A program made the translations under genes and the position numbers. This document shows positions 63,902-64,000 of a stretch of 64,000 nucleotides of DNA, one piece after another (within the stretch, counting starts at the first letter, position 1; each line of letters opens with the position of its first letter). The notes below the pieces were generated by a model. That model did no database searches. It saw only the letters and a program-made list of their open reading frames with translations, and was not told the DNA's origin. Origin of the DNA: Rhea pennata (taxonomy: Eukaryota > Chordata > Aves > Rheiformes > Rheidae); the NCBI RefSeq assembly GCF_028389875.1, contig NC_084667.1:57080570-57144569 (forward strand). The letters are read 5' to 3'.

Positions 63902-64000
63902 CGTTTTGGTCAGGAATGAGGAGGACAGAGAAGAAATGTGTAAATGTGTGGAGTGTTAGGAGGAAGAGTGGCACAGATGCATATTGGTACTTGGAGAATA

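Noticed and set aside
63723-63974. Hydrophobic and lysine-rich repeat proteins on the two strands
   Set aside because: Artefacts of the 13-bp minisatellite and poly(T), which keep frames open.

Overview
This is vertebrate nuclear DNA, almost certainly from a bird. The introns are long, the promoters are CpG islands, the only recognisable transposons are CR1 LINE 3' ends, and there is one short element with a tRNA-Ile-like head and a CR1 tail. That last architecture is known from passerine SINEs (TguSINE1 type), so a passerine is plausible; this is inference from one copy. Gene order EVL (+), DEGS2 (-), YY1 (+) matches human 14q32.2, which supports all three calls.

Layout. 1-9.1 kb: the last seven coding exons and 3' UTR of EVL, an Ena/VASP actin regulator (139 C-terminal residues). 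9.1-12.5 kb: intergenic DNA with the SINE. 12.5-30.4 kb: a complete three-exon DEGS2 on the minus strand (coding exons 30086-30005, 21404-20662, 14807-14664; 322 residues), with introns of 8.6 and 5.9 kb and a CpG-island first exon. The last exon is hidden from simple ORF searches because it is only 47 codons plus stop. 30.4-40.9 kb: the region between the divergent DEGS2 and YY1 genes, holding a large imperfect inverted repeat (about 32.28-32.91 kb), an orphan CpG island (about 33.0-33.4 kb) and a CR1 3' end. 40.9-64 kb: the CpG-island promoter and first three coding exons of YY1 (codons 1-307); the window ends in intron 3, so most of the four zinc fingers lie outside.

The three genes are neighbours by conserved synteny, not a pathway: EVL acts on actin filaments, DEGS2 on ceramide in the ER, YY1 on transcription. 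No operon, CRISPR, phage or prokaryotic feature is present. The most interesting observations are the inverted repeat at 32.3-32.9 kb, the tRNA-Ile/CR1 SINE, a cluster of YY1-type motifs in YY1's own first intron, a 63-nt EVL exon that looks like a cassette exon, a five-copy 54-bp minisatellite beside DEGS2 exon 1, an 86-bp tandem duplication and a 13-bp repeat array in YY1 introns, and a Cys/His cluster in the YY1 N-terminus. Exon boundaries were placed by hand from splice sites, reading phase and remembered protein families; no alignment was run.
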